The notes beneath the pieces are model-generated. The model was not told the origin of the DNA. It made no database searches and was given only the letters and a program-made list of their open reading frames with translations. A stretch of 64,000 nucleotides of DNA from Pseudoalteromonas umbrosa (GTDB taxonomy: Bacteria > Pseudomonadota > Gammaproteobacteria > Enterobacterales > Alteromonadaceae), in assembly GCF_030125375.1 (NCBI RefSeq), contig NZ_JASJUU010000001.1, positions 496,001-560,000 on the forward strand. The letters run 5' to 3'. The translations under genes were made by a program, and so were the position numbers. Below are positions 25,978-34,738 of this stretch, in pieces. The first letter of the stretch is position 1. Each line of letters begins with the position of its first letter.

Positions 25978-26687
25978 TGGTAATTTTAAACGAAAAGTTT
26001 TTTGACTCTAAAGACGAGATGACAGAGCACTTAGCTTCGTTATTGGAAAATACATTGAGCCAAGCAATTGAATCTGACGCTGCTGCAAGCATATTGGTAT
26101 CTGGTGGTTCTTCACCAGCGCCTGCTTATAAGCGACTGTCAGGTTTGGACCTAGATTGGAGTAAAATAACAGTTGCGATGGTTGATGAACGTTGGGTGTC
26201 ACCAAGCCATGAAAAATCAAACGAAGCTTTTATCAACTCTACATTGTTACAAGACAAGGCATCAAATGCAGTATTTGTAACTATGAAAAATGAACAGCAA
26301 TCAGCGATAGCTGGCCAAAGTGAAGTTGAAGCACGCTATCAGTCTTTAAAACAGCCATTTGATGTAACTATTTTGGGTATGGGACCTGATGGTCATACGG
26401 CTTCGCTTTTCCCACATGCTGATGGTTTAGAAGAGGGGCTAAAAACTGAGCAGCTTGTTTGTGCAATAAATGCAAAAGAAAGTGAAGTAACGGGTAGCAT
26501 TACTGAGCGCATGAGTTTATCACTGTCTGGTATTGCTAATACTAAGCATGCAATTTTGTTGATTAGTGGTGAAGCGAAGCGCACCGTTTATGAAAAAGCA
26601 AAAGAGCAGGGCTCTGAATTAGATATACCATTAAGAGCTGTATTGGGACTTCCAGATTTAAAGCTAAGTGTTTTTTGGTGCCCTTAA
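25977..26687 (+). CDS. pgl: 6-phosphogluconolactonase
   Basis: This 236-residue protein has the SOL/DevB fold of the NagB-like family. It has ASILVSGGSSPAPAYKRLSG, VAMVDERWVSPSHEKSNE and DVTILGMGPDGHTASLFPHA, which hold the lactone-binding and catalytic residues, and ends LPDLKLSVFWCP. It hydrolyses the lactone made by Zwf. It overlaps the zwf stop by one base. Confidence 0.96.
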   Translation: MVILNEKFFDSKDEMTEHLASLLENTLSQAIESDAAASILVSGGSSPAPAYKRLSGLDLDWSKITVAMVDERWVSPSHEKSNEAFINSTLLQDKASNAVFVTMKNEQQSAIAGQSEVEARYQSLKQPFDVTILGMGPDGHTASLFPHADGLEEGLKTEQLVCAINAKESEVTGSITERMSLSLSGIANTKHAILLISGEAKRTVYEKAKEQGSELDIPLRAVLGLPDLKLSVFWCP

Positions 26688-26697
26688 TGCATTTTTA

Positions 26698-26728
26698 TAG
26701 AAAAACGTGTGTTTAACACGTTTTTCTA
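26698..26728 (+). terminator. Terminator-like stem-loop after pgl
   Basis: TAGAAAAACGTGT-GTTTA-ACACGTTTTTCTA, a 13-base perfect stem whose right arm is T-rich. Confidence 0.7.
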
Positions 26729-27190
26729 GCTTCAAGTAATTATTTATACTTTTATTAACTCCCTCTGAGATCTTCAATACAAGTCCTTTTTATTGAAAAT
26801 AAATACTGTTTGCTTATATACATTACTTTATAAGTAACAGTTTGAGCCTTTCGTTTACTAGAAATTGATAGTAGTGAATATGTTTATCCAAGTCCGAAAA
26901 TAATTGAAGTTAAACCCGCGAGCTTGATGTGAGAGCACATTAGTGCCGATAAAATTTCAATTTCAGCAAGTTAACGTATAAAAACACATACTTTATCAGT
27001 ATTTGTTATATATGAAATTTGCTATTTTCCTTTATTTTCGTCGTTTTTATTGCGTCAAATGGAACTTTTTCTTTTTAGTTGAAAATTAATTTCTTTATTT
27101 TCAACTGGATCCATCAAGTTTTATTTTTTGTCCCGCAAGGGTGCTAAGATTCGCGCTTTTACTAGACATTAGGTTAAAATTAAACTAAAA
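26729..27190. other. AT-rich leader region upstream of the TonB receptor
   Basis: No gene is visible in this stretch. A ten-base inverted repeat (AGTTGAAAAT / ATTTTCAACT, 27077-27106) lies within it and has no T-run, so it is more likely a protein site or mRNA structure than a terminator. Confidence 0.4.
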
Positions 27191-27204
27191 TGACAGCGTT
27201 GTCA
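27191..27204. promoter_or_regulatory. LacI-type operator, distal copy upstream of the TonB receptor
   Basis: TGACAGCGTTGTCA, identical to the copy before pgi; flanking bases extend the dyad to AATGACA...TGTCATT. It is about 320 bases from the proximal copy, a distance compatible with looping. Its right end overlaps the stop codon of the small leftward ORF. Confidence 0.7.
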
Positions 27205-27408
27205 TTGAGAATTGTTATCACCTTGAACAGCTTCTGCCCAGGCTATTGTTTTGACTAACTCTTCTTTTATTGCATTAAAACTATGCGGTTTCTCAATTAG
27301 ATACAAAAATTTAGTATCATTCACCCTATAAACTACAGATTTATGCATCTTGTGTGGTATATTAGTCAGCGTTTGTAACAAAGTATGACCAAGCTTTACA
27401 TAATTCAT
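27202..27408 (-). CDS. Small hypothetical protein between the two operators
   Basis: The 68-residue ORF (starting MNYVKLGHTLLQTLTNIPHK, with FLYLIEKPHSFNAIKEELVK and WAEAVQGDNNSQ at the end) has codon use like its neighbours. It has no obvious ribosome-binding site, and its stop overlaps the distal operator. I do not recognise a family. It could be a real small gene or chance. Confidence 0.4.
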   Translation of the reverse strand: MNYVKLGHTLLQTLTNIPHKMHKSVVYRVNDTKFLYLIEKPHSFNAIKEELVKTIAWAEAVQGDNNSQ

Positions 27409-27507
27409 TATTATTCAAAGGTTTAGTACCTTTAATGAAAAATTTTAAAGTTTTTGTTTAAAAAACATGTAGCGATTATGTAATTTTGGGTGTATTGTTT
27501 GTTATTA

Positions 27508-27525
27508 GATGACAGCGTTGTCATC
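27508..27525. promoter_or_regulatory. LacI-type operator, proximal copy upstream of the TonB receptor
   Basis: GATGACAGCGTTGTCATC; the 14-base core (27510-27523) is identical to the two other copies. It lies about 55 bases before the receptor start, probably in or next to the promoter. Confidence 0.75.
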
Positions 27526-27578
27526 ATCACTGGGCAGAAGTGATTTTAAAACCAACAAAATGATTCAAGGGGAATCCT

Positions 27579-30245
27579 GTGTTAGCTAATAATTTTAAGA
27601 AAAGTTTACTAGCTGCAAACATTGGTCTTGCGTTAACCGCAGGCGTATCTGGTGTAGCAGTTGCTGATAGTGGTACTCAAGTCAAAGAAGACGTAGAAGT
27701 AATTGAAGTACGTGGTATTCGTCGTTCATTAGAAGCGTCATTAAATACAAAACGTTTCGCGACTTCTGTTGTAGATTCAGTATCTGCAGAAGACATTGGT
27801 AAGTTTCCAGACAAAAACGTAGCAGAAACGCTTCAGCGTATTCCTGGCGTGTCAATTTCTCGCCAATTCGGTGAAGGTTCTGAAGTTTCTATCCGTGGTG
27901 CAAGTAAAAACTTGACGCTAACAACGTTAAATGGTCAATCAGTCGCGTCAACTGGCTGGTACACGCTTGATCCTATTAGCCGTTCATTCAATTATTCAAT
28001 GCTTCCATCTGAACTAATTTCAGGTGTTGATGTATTTAAAGGTTCACAAGCTGACCTAGTAGAAGGTGGTGTTGGTGGTTCTGTCAATGTTAAGACTCGT
28101 AAACCACTAGACCTTGAAGCAAATGCAATTTTCGCTTCTGTAGAAGGCCAATATTCTGGTGGTTCTGAAGAGTGGGATCCGCAAGTATCTGGTCTATATA
28201 GCTGGAAAGACGAAGATGAGAAAATCGGTTTCCTAATTGCAGCTGCAAAACAAGACCGTACAATGAACCGTAAAGGTGTTGAAGCTGCATGGCAGTGGGC
28301 TGCAGGTGAAGGTTCTTTCTATCAAGAGCGTGAACGTGAAGCAATTAACTTCACTGCACAGTACCGTCCTACAGATTCACTTGAGCTTGGTGCTAGCTAC
28401 CTTTCTTTAGAGTTGGGTGCTAACAACGTAAACACAGCATTCTGGTATTTCCCTAATGGTGATAAAACAACTGCTACTGGTCCTTCAGGCGCAGTTAAAG
28501 GTGGTTTCGGTGGACATGAGCCTCTAACTTGGTTGTATCCAACGCAAGCTGATGGCACTGCTGCTGAAGCTTATCTAGACGTTCGTCCAAGAAGTGCGAC
28601 GATGAAATCAGATACTTTTGATTTCAACCTGAAATATGAAGGTGATAGTTACACGATTACAGCACAAGTTGGTACAACTGATGCTGAAGGTGGTACGAAT
28701 TTCGAATCTAACTACACGGGTGTTGTTTCTGGTGAGTTAGCTCGTGGTTCATACGACGCAACTGGTAAGATTTTCCAATTCGGTACGCCTAACTCAGGTA
28801 TTACAAATGGTGATTTGCTTCAGGTATTAAACCAGACTGGTCAGTCAGTAATTCAACCAAATACGGATAAGGAAGATTATTTCCAAGCAGATATCAAGTT
28901 TGATGTTGATTACGGCGCAATTACAGCTATTAAAACTGGTGTTCGTTTTACTGACCACAAAGTAACTCAAACTCGTCAAACTGGTATCGCAAAAGAGAAT
29001 GTAAGCACGGACGCAACGTCAATTGTTGGCCAGTTAACTAATGGCTCAATTGAAGTTGGCTTTGACGACTCATTAGTTCCATTCTTTGACCATGATAGTG
29101 CGCAAGCTCATGCTCGTTCTTTATTAAGCGGTTTCGAAGTTGATAAAGGCGGTGAAGTTGAACTTGAAGAAGAGAACTTCTCTGCATATGTTATGGCTGA
29201 CTTCTCTGGTGAAGGCTTCCGTGGTAACTTAGGTGTTCGTTATATCAGTACTGATGCAAAAGCAGGTTATTACGGTGTAGGTGTTGATAGCACAGGTGCT
29301 TTCCAGTTTACTGATTGGACTTACTCTGAGCACGATTACAATGATGTACTACCAAGTGCGAATATTGTATTTGACATTTCTGAAGACGTAATTGTACGTT
29401 CATCAATCGCTCGTGTTATCACTCGTGCACGTTATCAAGAAATGTTCATGAGCTTAGGTGGATTTAACACTGCTACAGATGGTCAAGCTGGTAATGAATC
29501 TTTAGATCAAGGTAGCATTGCACTTGAACCGTTCTCTGCAACGCAGTTTGATGTATCATATGAGTGGTACTTCTCTCCATCATCTATGTTCAGCTTGGGT
29601 TATTTCCACAAGAACATCGATACTTTCTTCCGTATAGATGAGAAAAGAGATCAACAAATTGGTCTAAATGCAGCTGATTTAATAGCTGACCCAGCGAACA
29701 TTCCTGCGGGTTGTAATGGCAACACTGACTGTTGGACTGTGAACTCATTTAAGAACGGTGCAGGTGGTACTCTGCAAGGTATTGAAGCTCAGATCTTCCA
29801 TGATTTTGACAATGGCTTCGGTACTACAGCTAACTACACATTCTCTGATTCTGACATCGATGAAGAAAACTTCTCAGATCGTCGTGGCTACTTCTCTAAC
29901 AGCTCTAAGCATCAGGTAAATGTATCTGCATACTATGAGAATGACATCTACCAAGCACGTCTATCTTATAACTGGCGTTCAGAGTACATGCTAAGAGAAC
30001 CTGGTTTCTACGGAAATCGTGAGCAAGACGCTTATGGTACCCTAGACTTCAGTGCTCAATATTCTGTAACAGAATATATGGACCTAACGTTTAACGTTAC
30101 GAATATCTTAGAAGAAGACCTAGTAACTGTAGGTAACGATAACCCTGAGCTTGAAGGCCAAGGCGGTTACCGTGTAGCTGGTTTCCCATTATTTGCATAC
30201 GCAGGGGAACGTCGTATTGTATTTGGTGCTAGATTCTCATTCTAA
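27579..30245 (+). CDS. TonB-dependent outer-membrane receptor
   Basis: The 888-residue protein starts at a GTG with AAGGGGA upstream. A signal peptide precedes VAVADSG. The TonB box and plug follow (VEVIEVRGIRRSLEASLN, DIGKFPDKNVAETLQRIPGV, SEVSIRGASKN). The barrel ends in the aromatic-terminated strand RRIVFGARFSF. The FPDKNVAE form is typical of the family used by Alteromonadales for sugars and oligosaccharides. Two LacI-type operators upstream and the following SapC/halogenase-like genes fit a carbohydrate or glycoconjugate ligand. The ligand cannot be read from sequence. Strong codon bias suggests high expression. Confidence 0.93.
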   Translation: MLANNFKKSLLAANIGLALTAGVSGVAVADSGTQVKEDVEVIEVRGIRRSLEASLNTKRFATSVVDSVSAEDIGKFPDKNVAETLQRIPGVSISRQFGEGSEVSIRGASKNLTLTTLNGQSVASTGWYTLDPISRSFNYSMLPSELISGVDVFKGSQADLVEGGVGGSVNVKTRKPLDLEANAIFASVEGQYSGGSEEWDPQVSGLYSWKDEDEKIGFLIAAAKQDRTMNRKGVEAAWQWAAGEGSFYQEREREAINFTAQYRPTDSLELGASYLSLELGANNVNTAFWYFPNGDKTTATGPSGAVKGGFGGHEPLTWLYPTQADGTAAEAYLDVRPRSATMKSDTFDFNLKYEGDSYTITAQVGTTDAEGGTNFESNYTGVVSGELARGSYDATGKIFQFGTPNSGITNGDLLQVLNQTGQSVIQPNTDKEDYFQADIKFDVDYGAITAIKTGVRFTDHKVTQTRQTGIAKENVSTDATSIVGQLTNGSIEVGFDDSLVPFFDHDSAQAHARSLLSGFEVDKGGEVELEEENFSAYVMADFSGEGFRGNLGVRYISTDAKAGYYGVGVDSTGAFQFTDWTYSEHDYNDVLPSANIVFDISEDVIVRSSIARVITRARYQEMFMSLGGFNTATDGQAGNESLDQGSIALEPFSATQFDVSYEWYFSPSSMFSLGYFHKNIDTFFRIDEKRDQQIGLNAADLIADPANIPAGCNGNTDCWTVNSFKNGAGGTLQGIEAQIFHDFDNGFGTTANYTFSDSDIDEENFSDRRGYFSNSSKHQVNVSAYYENDIYQARLSYNWRSEYMLREPGFYGNREQDAYGTLDFSAQYSVTEYMDLTFNVTNILEEDLVTVGNDNPELEGQGGYRVAGFPLFAYAGERRIVFGARFSF

Positions 30246-30271
30246 TCTAAAGCCATTTAAACAAATCTATG

Positions 30272-30307
30272 ATGCCCCGTATTTCTAAAATGCGGGGCAT
30301 TTTTTTT
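30272..30307 (+). terminator. Rho-independent terminator directly after the TonB receptor
   Basis: ATGCCCCG and CGGGGCAT form the stem around a 13-base central stretch, and a run of T follows. It ends only about 16 bases before the next gene start, so it probably acts as a partial terminator or attenuator. Confidence 0.9.
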
Positions 30308-30323
30308 AAAAAAGACCAATAAA

Positions 30324-32297
30324 ATGATAAAATTACTACTTCCAGTCTCTATTTTGGCGACATTGGTAGGTTGTGGTGGTGATTCAAAAGATACTCCTAC
30401 TCCTACAACGACACAAACACCTTCAGAACCTACGGTTATCGAAAAGCCAATCGTAGAACCAGATAAATCTATGGCTAGGCAATGGAACGAAGTGACACTA
30501 GAAGCAATCAGAAATGATTATGCACGTCCTACGGTTCACGCCAGGAACCTCTTTCATATATCAGCGGCAATGTTTGATGCTTGGTCTAGTTATGAGCAAA
30601 GGGCTAAAACATATTTATTAGGTAATACATTGAATGAATATCAATGTGACTTTGATGCTTCGAACATTTCGGTAGAGGGTAACGTATATACCGACCAAGA
30701 AACTGCGATTAGTTACGCTGCTTATAGGCTAATAGAGCATCGTTTTGAAAAGTCAGCTTTTCCTCATGAAACGATGGAACTAGCGAAAAGGTTGATGACA
30801 GAAAATGAATACGATTACACCTTTACTGGTACTGATTACAGTGAAGGGGATGCTAGAGCGCTTGGTAATCATATTGCAAGTTGTTATATCAGCTATGGCT
30901 TTACTGACGGTTCAAATGAGCAAAATGGTTATGAGAATCGATATTATAAAGCTGCAAATGAAGCATTGGTTGTTAATAAGCCAGGAAATCCTAATCTTGT
31001 TCATGTTGACCGTTGGCAACCCTTACGTCTTGAACAATATATAGACCAAGCTGGTAATGAAGTAAGCCAACAACCTGATTTCCTAAGCCCTGAATGGGGA
31101 GAAGTATCAGGGTTTGCGCTTACCAATGAAGATAGGCAGCTAAAGTATAGAGATTCTCATGAATTTAAAGTTTTCATGGATCCGGGAGCACCACCGAGCT
31201 TACTTACAGAAACAGATTTTTTTCAGTGGAATTTTGAGCTTGTATCTATTTGGTCGAGTCACCTAGATACTGCTGATGGTGTAATGATTGATATTTCTCC
31301 TAATAATATTGGCAATATACAGTCGCTTCCTGATACAGAGTCTGGCTACAAAGACTTTTATAACTTATTGGAAGGTTTGGACGCTAGCCAAGGGTATGAG
31401 ATTAATCCGATCACAAATCAACCTTATGAAAAACAAATTGTACCACGTGGTGATTATGCAAGAGTACTTGCTGAATTTTGGGCGGATGGACCTGACTCTG
31501 AAACTCCACCAGGCCACTGGTTTGTTATTTTCAATAAAGTCACTGATCATCCAATGCTTGAAAGAAAGATTGAGGGTGAAGGGGAAGTTGTTACTAAGCT
31601 TGAGTGGGATGTAAAAGGGTACTTTTCTTTGGGTGGAACCATGCACGATGCAGCCATTTCGGCGTGGAGTGTCAAAGGGTTTTATGATTATATTAGACCT
31701 GTTTCCGCTATCAGGTATATGGCAGGTTTAGGGCAAAGCACTGATCCAAACTTACCAAATTACCATGAGCAAGGCTTGAATTTAAAAGAGGGTCTTATTG
31801 AGCTTGTTAACAAGGACGATGAGCTTGCGGGTGCCCAAGGTGAGCATATTAATAAAATCAAACTGTATACTTGGCGTGGCCCTGATCATATTGAAGATTC
31901 ATTTGAAGACACAGCTGGTGTAGGCTGGATCCTTGCAGAGAATTGGTGGCCTTATCAGCGACCTACTTTTGTAACTCCTCCTTTCGCAGGTTATGTATCA
32001 GGCCATTCAACCTATTCTAGAGCTGCTTCTATTGTTATGACTAAGTTTACGGGCAGTGAATTTTTCCCTGGCGGGATGAGTGAGTTCAAAGTTGAGAAAG
32101 ATAACTTTTTAGTTTTTGAAAAAGGTCCAAGTGTAGACTTGGAGTTGCAATGGGCCACTTATCAAGATGCAGCTGATCAGTGTTCTCTTTCAAGAATTTG
32201 GGGTGGGATCCATCCTCCTGTCGATGATATTCCGGGGCGCAAGATGGGTGAAAAAATCGGGACTAATGCATTTGAATTTGCAAAGTCTTTATTTTAA
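30324..32297 (+). CDS. Vanadium-dependent haloperoxidase / PAP2-superfamily lipoprotein
   Basis: The 657-residue protein has a lipobox (LATLVGCGGDS) and a Thr/Pro-rich linker, so it is an exported lipoprotein. The N-terminal ARQWNEVTLEAIRNDYA is usual for bacterial vanadium haloperoxidase-like proteins. The three phosphate/vanadate motifs are intact: K451 to R458-P459 (K-x6-RP), SGH with His 561 (VSGH instead of PSGH), and SR-x5-H-x3-D with R624, H630 and D634. It could oxidise halides with peroxide or act as an acid phosphatase; motifs alone do not separate these. The start has a weak ribosome-binding site and follows the terminator with no room for a promoter. Confidence 0.88.
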   Translation: MIKLLLPVSILATLVGCGGDSKDTPTPTTTQTPSEPTVIEKPIVEPDKSMARQWNEVTLEAIRNDYARPTVHARNLFHISAAMFDAWSSYEQRAKTYLLGNTLNEYQCDFDASNISVEGNVYTDQETAISYAAYRLIEHRFEKSAFPHETMELAKRLMTENEYDYTFTGTDYSEGDARALGNHIASCYISYGFTDGSNEQNGYENRYYKAANEALVVNKPGNPNLVHVDRWQPLRLEQYIDQAGNEVSQQPDFLSPEWGEVSGFALTNEDRQLKYRDSHEFKVFMDPGAPPSLLTETDFFQWNFELVSIWSSHLDTADGVMIDISPNNIGNIQSLPDTESGYKDFYNLLEGLDASQGYEINPITNQPYEKQIVPRGDYARVLAEFWADGPDSETPPGHWFVIFNKVTDHPMLERKIEGEGEVVTKLEWDVKGYFSLGGTMHDAAISAWSVKGFYDYIRPVSAIRYMAGLGQSTDPNLPNYHEQGLNLKEGLIELVNKDDELAGAQGEHINKIKLYTWRGPDHIEDSFEDTAGVGWILAENWWPYQRPTFVTPPFAGYVSGHSTYSRAASIVMTKFTGSEFFPGGMSEFKVEKDNFLVFEKGPSVDLELQWATYQDAADQCSLSRIWGGIHPPVDDIPGRKMGEKIGTNAFEFAKSLF

Positions 32298-32343
32298 AGC
32301 GCGTTTACGTATGACACATGTATAAAAATAAGGGTAGTTTAAA

Positions 32344-34059
32344 ATGAAAAAATCATTGATTGTAGTTGCTCTTCTATTAGCTGGTTGTGGGGGCGGAGGC
32401 TCAAGTGAAAGCACCGCACCTACGGTAAGTGAGCAAGTGGACCAAGATAAGCCGACCGTAACTGAGCCAGCCCCTGTCACGGAAGAGCAATTTTTCTTTA
32501 TCGAAAAAAGTGAAGAGTCAAATATTACTTATACGCATGACTTTGGCCTCGACAGAGATGCAACAATTTCAGAAGCTTTTGTAGGCGGGATTGCCGCAGG
32601 AGATATAGACAATGATGGTGATCTTGACATTGCATTGATTGGTGAGCATTTAGTTCTTTTAACAAATGATGGCAAAGGCCAATTTACAGATGTATCTCAA
32701 GCTATGAGTGTGTCTAATATCAGTGGTATGTTGACGGGCTTATCTTTTGGGGACGTCGATGCTGATGGCTTTATTGATCTGTTTGTAGGAGGCGTTAGTG
32801 GTCAAGCTCCAAGATTACTGAAAAATGTTAATGGACAAAAGTTTGAAGATATTACGCAGCAGGTAGGGTTAACTGTTTCAAAAGACAATACCGTATCGGC
32901 TTCCTTTGCTGATTTAGATGGTGACTCTGATTTAGACATTATCCTTAGCCATTGGGGTGAGGCAATTGTAGATGGCGTTAGCACAGAGCATATCTGGATC
33001 AATAATATTGATGCTGGCACTTTGACGTTTACTGACAAAAGCCTGGAATATGGTTTAAACAAAATTTATCAAGACCAAGTAAATGGCCTTGATAGTTCCT
33101 ATGAAAATGTAGCTAAGTTATCTACTGATACTTCTTTTACGCCTCTGGTAGTGGATATAGACCAAGACAACGATCAAGATATTTTGATGGTTTCTGATTT
33201 TGGCGGCACTAAAGTGTTGATCCAGAACAATGGCAAGTTTACAAATATGTCAGATAGTAACATTAACGATCAAAGTGGAATGGGCTCTGCCTTATATGAC
33301 TTTGATTTTGACGGCGATTTAGATTGGTTTGTTACGAGTATCTTCCGTAAAAAAAGAGACGATCATCAACCTAACTTTAGCTTGGATTGGCACGGCAATA
33401 AGTTCTATGTTAACGATGGTAGTGGCCAATTCGTTGACAATGCCGTAGAGCTTGGCGTGGAAAATGGCGGTTGGGCATGGGCAACATGTTTTGCTGATTT
33501 TAATCATGACGGGAATATAGATATCTTCCAATCAAACGGTTGGGGTGTTGAAGATAAGACGTTTAATCAATATCTAACGGATAATTATAAACTTTATTTA
33601 GGCTCTACTTCAGGCAAGTATCAGGAACATGCATTTAAATCACGCATTACGAGTATTAAAGAGGAACGTGAGAACTGGCAGGGCCGTGGAGTAGTTTGTA
33701 ACGACTTAGATGGTGATGGTGATATAGATATTCTAGTATCTAGAAACCAGCAGTCTATACAGTATTTTGAAAACCAGTTGCAATCTAGCAATCAGCACTT
33801 GAGAGTAAGCTTACGTCAAGGTGGCCTGAATCGATTTGCTCTTGGCTCTACAGTTATCGTTGAGTTTGAGTCAGGAAAAGTGCGTTCAAAGTTTTTATCA
33901 GGCAATTCAAATTATGTTTCTCAATCTGCACCAATTGCCCATATCACAGTACCGAATGATGATAGCATTAAGTCTGTCAAGATTAAGTGGCCAGATAACT
34001 CATTGGAAATAGTGACAGATTTTTCTTTAAATACAATTAACTATGTGGAGAAAGAATAA
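32344..34059 (+). CDS. FG-GAP/VCBS repeat lipoprotein with ASPIC/UnbV C-terminus
   Basis: This 571-residue protein has a lipobox (LLLAGCGGGG). Seven integrin-like FG-GAP repeats follow, each with a calcium loop (AGDIDNDGDLDIAL, FGDVDADGFIDLFV, FADLDGDSDLDIIL, LYDFDFDGDLDWFV and others). The last 90 residues are the ASPIC/UnbV domain (LRVSLRQGGLNRFALGSTVI, VKIKWPDNSLEI). Such proteins are cell-surface beta-propellers often found beside TonB receptors. It follows the haloperoxidase-like gene by 46 bases; the next ATG follows its stop directly. Confidence 0.88.
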   Translation: MKKSLIVVALLLAGCGGGGSSESTAPTVSEQVDQDKPTVTEPAPVTEEQFFFIEKSEESNITYTHDFGLDRDATISEAFVGGIAAGDIDNDGDLDIALIGEHLVLLTNDGKGQFTDVSQAMSVSNISGMLTGLSFGDVDADGFIDLFVGGVSGQAPRLLKNVNGQKFEDITQQVGLTVSKDNTVSASFADLDGDSDLDIILSHWGEAIVDGVSTEHIWINNIDAGTLTFTDKSLEYGLNKIYQDQVNGLDSSYENVAKLSTDTSFTPLVVDIDQDNDQDILMVSDFGGTKVLIQNNGKFTNMSDSNINDQSGMGSALYDFDFDGDLDWFVTSIFRKKRDDHQPNFSLDWHGNKFYVNDGSGQFVDNAVELGVENGGWAWATCFADFNHDGNIDIFQSNGWGVEDKTFNQYLTDNYKLYLGSTSGKYQEHAFKSRITSIKEERENWQGRGVVCNDLDGDGDIDILVSRNQQSIQYFENQLQSSNQHLRVSLRQGGLNRFALGSTVIVEFESGKVRSKFLSGNSNYVSQSAPIAHITVPNDDSIKSVKIKWPDNSLEIVTDFSLNTINYVEKE

Positions 34060-34728
34060 ATGAAGGCAGAGGTTGAGTACATAGGTGACTCCCAGCAACC
34101 TGTTGTGATCATAGACGAGTTTTTGAATGATTACGAGGAAGTAGTAGCGCAAGGACACGATGATGGATTTGCACAAGAGCGTGGAGATACAAATTTTTAT
34201 CCCGGTAATAGAAAGCCTGTGCCTCAACCTTTGCTTGATAAGGTATGTGATAAATTAAAGCCAATTATTGCAGAAACTTTCGGCTTAAATGTGAACTATC
34301 CTGAATGGCAAGAAGGGTACTTTGCTTATGTCGATAAACCTGCGGATGCGCTTTTACCATTACAAAAAGTGCCTCATTTTGATAGTGTTTGTAAAAGACA
34401 AATTGCTGCGATTTTATATTTATGCGAGCCTGAGCTAGGAGGAACGGGTTTTTATAAGCACGTTGAAACAGGGCTTGAACTTGTTGTTGAGGAACATGTT
34501 AAGCGCTATCAACAGTCAGTGTTAAAACAATTGGAACAGTATAAATTTGATGGGTATTGTGTAGATAGCAATGACTGTTTTACACAGATCCATAAGGTTG
34601 ATGCAAAACCAAATAGGCTTGTTCTTTATCGTTCGGCACTACTACATAGTGGGATTATTACAGACAAAAATTTTGATACGGCATATGGTAAAAAGCGACT
34701 AACTATGACGGTTTTCATGTATTTTTAG
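34060..34728 (+). CDS. DUF6445-like protein (2OG-oxygenase-like fold suspected)
   Basis: This 222-residue cytoplasmic protein starts MKAEVEYIGDSQQPVVIIDE. The VPHFDSVCKRQIAAILYL segment and RLVLYRSALLHSG (H-x-D and distal H in an order seen in 2OG-Fe(II) enzymes), plus GGTGFYKHVETG, suggest a double-stranded beta-helix fold. I recall DUF6445 proteins beside tryptophan-halogenase-like genes, as here. The ATG follows the previous stop directly, and ten bases separate its stop from the halogenase start. Activity is not established. Confidence 0.65.
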   Translation: MKAEVEYIGDSQQPVVIIDEFLNDYEEVVAQGHDDGFAQERGDTNFYPGNRKPVPQPLLDKVCDKLKPIIAETFGLNVNYPEWQEGYFAYVDKPADALLPLQKVPHFDSVCKRQIAAILYLCEPELGGTGFYKHVETGLELVVEEHVKRYQQSVLKQLEQYKFDGYCVDSNDCFTQIHKVDAKPNRLVLYRSALLHSGIITDKNFDTAYGKKRLTMTVFMYF

Positions 34729-34738
34729 AGTGGTTGAA

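Noticed and set aside
26945..26952. Exact GCCGATAA box like a sigma-28 -10 element
   Set aside because: No TAAA lies 15 bases upstream; the nearest is about 30 bases away, and no flagellar or chemotaxis gene follows.
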